Shown piece by piece: positions 20,970 to 22,197 of a stretch of 22,197 bases of DNA. The translations under genes were made by a program, and so were the position numbers. Where the stretch lies: assembly GCA_947306315.1 (NCBI GenBank), contig CAMZGF010000007.1, forward strand, positions 1 through 22,197. Direction: 5' to 3'. Each line of letters opens with the position of its first letter. The first letter of the stretch is position 1. This stretch comes from an uncultured Candidatus Saccharibacteria bacterium. Lineage in GTDB: Bacteria; Patescibacteriota; Saccharimonadia; Saccharimonadales; Saccharimonadaceae. The notes under the pieces are model-generated. The model was not told the origin of the DNA. It did no database searches and saw only the letters and a list, made by a program, of their open reading frames with translations.

Positions 20970-22049
20970 CTAAATTATTTTTTTAATGCCTGGTATCTTC
21001 TTAAACAAATATACAACTATTGCACTTCCTATAAAAGCTATAAAACACCAAGAAATATTTATAAGCAGGATATCAACATTGTTATGGACATCAAATGCGT
21101 AATGGAAATCATCTGAGAAGACTATTTTTTGAACCGGATGCAGTAAATAAATCCCAAATGTTAGAGACCCAATTAGGCAAAGAAATTTTGATAACTTAGT
21201 ATATTTGTCTTTCATAATTTTTTCGCAGAATATTTTTACAAGCAGGAATACTATAATCGAAATGAGATAGTCAAAAAGTCTAAGATATCTTTGATCATAG
21301 CCCATTCTATTTCCAGCATAAATAACTGCAATTGCTGTCACAGCAAAACAACCAACCAATACAAATAGCATTGATATGATATTTTTTCTTGTTACTTTCT
21401 TTATATTTATCTTCTGATCAATATAATAACCTACAATCGGATAAAAGAAAGCTTTAATGGTTGCGAGTGGTGCATTAAAATCCGAAGATAGTCTAAAACC
21501 ATTCTTCGAGTGAGCCACAAAGAACAAATCAATCAGTGGGATTATAGTAAAAATTATTAGATGAAGGATAAATAAAACATTGAAATCTTGCTTTTTTATT
21601 GCTGCGGTTATTCTCTGAAGCAGCGGTAACATTAATAAGAAACCAAGATAAGCATACATGAACCAGTAAGAAAAATGCACCTTGCCACCTACAAATGATC
21701 TGATGAAGTTCCCAAGAGAAATTTGGTCTATTTCACCATACCAATATCTCAAGAGATAAGTGATAACGCTAAATAGTAGGAGCACGATCAGAAATTTCGA
21801 GATTCGTTTTTTAAATACTGTTTTATAATCTTCTTGTTTGTTCAAAAGAAGTGTCCCTGAAATCATAAAGAAGATTGGGATATTTATTGTTGTAATGATA
21901 GATAAAATAAGAAAAATAATCTGGCTAGCACCATGAGTTTTATAATAGAACGAAAATGCTACCTCATGGTTAAAAATCACTAAGAAAGCAGAGATTATTC
22001 TCAAGATCTCAAGATAAACTCTCTTCTTTTTAGCTTTTACCTTCACCAT
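20970..22049 (-). CDS. Acyltransferase-3 family membrane protein (OafA/WecH type)
   Basis: A 359-residue integral membrane enzyme with about ten helices that moves an acyl group, usually acetyl, to a sugar hydroxyl during surface-glycan synthesis. Seen: a basic N-terminus, YLEILRIISAFLVIFNH (12-28) with the family Arg17 and His28, ISGTLLLN (63-70), YWFMYAYLGFLLMLPLL (about 128-144) and GIYLLHPVQK near the end. There is no fused SGNH domain. The ATG is close behind an extended -10 box with no ribosome site, so the mRNA is probably leaderless or nearly so. In operon with the DPM1-like gene. It would decorate the glycan of this locus; the acceptor is unknown. Confidence 0.9.
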   Translation of the reverse strand: MVKVKAKKKRVYLEILRIISAFLVIFNHEVAFSFYYKTHGASQIIFLILSIITTINIPIFFMISGTLLLNKQEDYKTVFKKRISKFLIVLLLFSVITYLLRYWYGEIDQISLGNFIRSFVGGKVHFSYWFMYAYLGFLLMLPLLQRITAAIKKQDFNVLFILHLIIFTIIPLIDLFFVAHSKNGFRLSSDFNAPLATIKAFFYPIVGYYIDQKINIKKVTRKNIISMLFVLVGCFAVTAIAVIYAGNRMGYDQRYLRLFDYLISIIVFLLVKIFCEKIMKDKYTKLSKFLCLIGSLTFGIYLLHPVQKIVFSDDFHYAFDVHNNVDILLINISWCFIAFIGSAIVVYLFKKIPGIKKII

Positions 22050-22057
22050 ATATAGGT

Positions 22058-22066
22058 ATTATAGCA
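22058..22066 (-). promoter_or_regulatory. Extended -10 promoter for the acyltransferase operon (predicted near-leaderless)
   Basis: On the minus strand TGCTATAAT (22066-22058) is a perfect extended -10, with eight bases before the ATG at 22049. This gives a leader of one or two bases. No ribosome site or good -35 box is seen. Confidence 0.6.
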
Positions 22067-22093
22067 CACACCATCTCTATATATGGGGAAGTT

Positions 22094-22197
22094 TTATTTA
22101 TTACACACTTGGCCACCCTCATACTTTTGGCAGCCATCAATGATGTCTGATTGGATGAAACCGAGCGAACCTTTTTCATAGTTTTGTTTGATCCAGA
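22094..22197 (-). CDS. C-terminal end of an unrecognised protein (cut by the window edge)
   Basis: An open frame enters from the right edge and ends at TAA (22096-22094). The last 33 residues include NYEKGSLGFIQSDIIDG, followed by a short tail with two cysteines (CQKYEGGQVC, then NK). The codon choice looks coding and the frame has no stop up to the edge. The protein is not recognised. The two cysteines near the end could form a disulfide, which would suit a secreted or surface protein. The gene lies upstream of the acyltransferase operon and in the same direction; no clear terminator follows it. Confidence 0.6.
   Translation of the reverse strand, partial: WIKQNYEKGSLGFIQSDIIDGCQKYEGGQVCNK

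Overview
The window is AT-rich and tightly packed, with no mobile elements, tRNAs, rRNAs or CRISPR arrays that I can see. TGA, TAA and TAG all end genes, so the standard bacterial code applies. Small gene overlaps, many hypothetical short membrane proteins, a Mur-ligase gene, a 68-residue 'ITNSKG' protein and a large envelope-polysaccharide block fit a reduced-genome Patescibacteria (CPR) bacterium. Saccharibacteria is my best guess from memory of such proteins. It is an inference that cannot be proved from this window.

Layout. (1) 1-708 (-): the 5' part of a membrane pyrophosphatase gene (hppA-like), with its promoter and a structured leader. (2) 967-1812 (+): a divergent lipoprotein gene with a Pro/Glu-rich stalk and a Cys-rich head, ending at a bidirectional terminator. 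(3) 1876-2948 (-): a 68-residue conserved small protein and a 261-residue two-helix membrane protein. (4) 2965-5519 (-): a phosphotransacetylase-like gene, an unrecognised 170-residue protein and a shortened MurC-type ligase, apparently one operon. (5) 5485-9563 (-): a glycosyltransferase-polymerase fusion preceded by a polyprenyl-phosphate sugar-1-phosphate transferase. (6) 9675-11789 (+): UDP-galactopyranose mutase (glf) and a family 2 glycosyltransferase. (7) 11786-14041 (-): a Wzt/TagH ATPase, a Wzm/TagG permease and a Yip1-like membrane protein. (8) 14076-17059 (-): galE and two family 2 glycosyltransferases. (9) 17133-22049: a large polytopic membrane protein, a further family 2 glycosyltransferase (+), a DPM1-like glycosyltransferase and an acyltransferase-3 protein. 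(10) 22094-22197 (-): the tail of another gene.

Together, 5485-22049 reads as a surface glycan locus. GalE and Glf would supply UDP-galactose and UDP-galactofuranose. The sugar-1-phosphate transferase would start the chain on undecaprenyl phosphate. Five or six glycosyltransferases would extend it, an O-acyltransferase would decorate it, and either the ABC exporter or the Wzy/WaaL-like domain would export, polymerise or ligate it.

The most unusual signals are these: several first-in-transcript genes have an extended -10 box (TGN-TATAAT type) whose spacing puts the transcription start on or next to the ATG, with no Shine-Dalgarno sequence (predicted leaderless mRNAs); in two places the TGA stop of the upstream gene forms the TGN part of the next promoter; an ATT start codon is predicted for the sugar-1-phosphate transferase; a GT4 glycosyltransferase is fused to an O-antigen polymerase/ligase-like protein; MurC has a shortened central domain; and the hppA leader contains a terminator-like hairpin.
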